Source: Anaerolineales bacterium (GTDB taxonomy: Bacteria; Chloroflexota; Anaerolineae; Anaerolineales; DRMV01). Taken from it: DNA of 5,346 bases. The stretch is taken from contig JALXBY010000211.1 in assembly GCA_026991215.1 (NCBI GenBank), forward strand, positions 1 to 5,346. The letters run 5' to 3'. Below the pieces are notes generated by a model. That model was not told where the DNA came from, searched no databases, and saw only the letters and a list, made by a program, of their open reading frames with translations. Every line of letters starts with the position of its first letter. Position 1 is the stretch's first letter. Shown one piece after another: positions 4,837 to 5,346 of the stretch. The position numbers were made by a program, and so were the translations under genes.

Positions 4837-5346
4837 TCAAGGCGAGGGCGTGGGTGTTGGGCTTGGCGTGGGGCTGGGCGTGGACGCGGGGGCCTCGGTC
4901 ACCTGTTCCAACAAGCGGGCCAGCCCCTGGAAGAAGGCCTGTACCCGTTCGTACTGGCGTTCCACCCGGTCCACCGTCTTCTCCATGGCCTGGACGTCTT
5001 GCTGGAGGCCCTGGATGTCCTTTTGCGCATCCTGCAAGGTCTCGTCCATCTGGGTCAGTTGCGCGTCCAGGGCGTTGACCCGGCCTTCCAGGGTGCGCAG
5101 TTCTTCGACCTGGGTTTGCAGGGTCTCGATGCGCCCCTGCAACTGCACCAGCCGGCCCTCCAGCCGCTGGAGCCGCATGCTCAGGTTGGTCACATCGGAA
5201 GGCCGGACGTACACCAGGCCGCCGTTGAGGGCAAAGAGGATGCCGATGTTGACCAGGACGGAGAACACCAGGGCCAGCACCCCTGCGGTCAGGGCGGGAC
5301 CCCAGCGGCCCCGGCGGTCTTCGGTGGGTGTTGGGGCCGCCGGGGC
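4837..5346 (-). CDS. partial membrane-anchored coiled-coil protein with Ser/Thr-Pro tail (N-terminus outside window)
   Basis: 169 residues of a protein whose start lies beyond the right edge: the frame stays open to the last base and no ATG is seen. The visible part opens with a Pro/Ala/Thr stretch and a basic segment (EDRRGRWGPALTAG), then a transmembrane helix (about visible residues 17-45, through VLALVFSVLVNIGILFAL), then a coiled coil (about 52-145) with strong leucine and Gln/Glu periodicity. It ends in TPSPTPSPTPTPSP. A GTG at 5278-5280 could be read as a start, but it lies within the membrane helix and would remove its basic flank, so it is treated as internal. The topology is N-in, C-out, as in the next two genes. 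It shares the DVQAM coiled-coil motif with the downstream protein but has no room for the helical module between coiled coil and tail. Function unknown. Confidence 0.85.
   Translation of the reverse strand, partial: APAAPTPTEDRRGRWGPALTAGVLALVFSVLVNIGILFALNGGLVYVRPSDVTNLSMRLQRLEGRLVQLQGRIETLQTQVEELRTLEGRVNALDAQLTQMDETLQDAQKDIQGLQQDVQAMEKTVDRVERQYERVQAFFQGLARLLEQVTEAPASTPSPTPSPTPTPSP

Noticed and set aside
4837..5280. Complete 147-residue protein starting at GTG 5280
   Set aside because: The frame continues upstream to the window edge with a basic flank that suits the membrane helix, and this GTG lies inside that helix, so the gene is taken as partial.

Overview
This is a GC-rich bacterial window in which every supported gene reads on the minus strand, so transcription runs from high to low coordinates. 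Three things suggest Chloroflexota, probably Anaerolineae or a relative: extracytoplasmic tails made of Thr-Pro and Ser-Pro repeats, strong GGAGG-type ribosome binding sites, and intergenic arrays of the 7-base unit GACNGCY. This placement is an inference from composition and style. No phylogenetic marker is present.

Right half (3048 to 5346): three consecutive genes each encode a single-pass membrane protein with a short cytoplasmic N-terminus, one transmembrane helix and a long extracytoplasmic coiled coil. The first (4837 to 5346) is cut by the window edge and ends in a Ser/Thr-Pro tail. The second (3836 to 4732) has the coiled coil, then a helical module, then a Thr-Pro tail. The third (3048 to 3794) has a Pro/Gln/Glu-rich cytoplasmic N-terminus, a coiled coil and a helical module that aligns without gaps to part of the one in the second gene. 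The layout recalls HemX-type proteins, but the function is unknown. They look like one transcription unit, with a strong hairpin between the first and second genes.

Middle (2800 to 3047): a 248-base gap holds an eleven-unit heptad array just beyond the third gene's stop, a featureless stretch, and a very GC-rich hairpin upstream of the peptidase operon.

Left half (185 to 2799): two M16B (pitrilysin/insulinase-like) peptidase genes overlap by four bases (ATGA). The upstream gene carries the full zinc and catalytic motif. The downstream one has lost every metal ligand and the catalytic Glu but keeps the Arg/Tyr pair of non-catalytic M16B subunits. They most likely form a heterodimeric cytoplasmic zinc peptidase.

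Left edge (1 to 184): a palindromic heptad array abuts the operon's stop codon. Beyond it is a possible promoter reading out of the window to the left. No RNA genes, insertion sequences, CRISPR arrays or U-tract terminators were seen.
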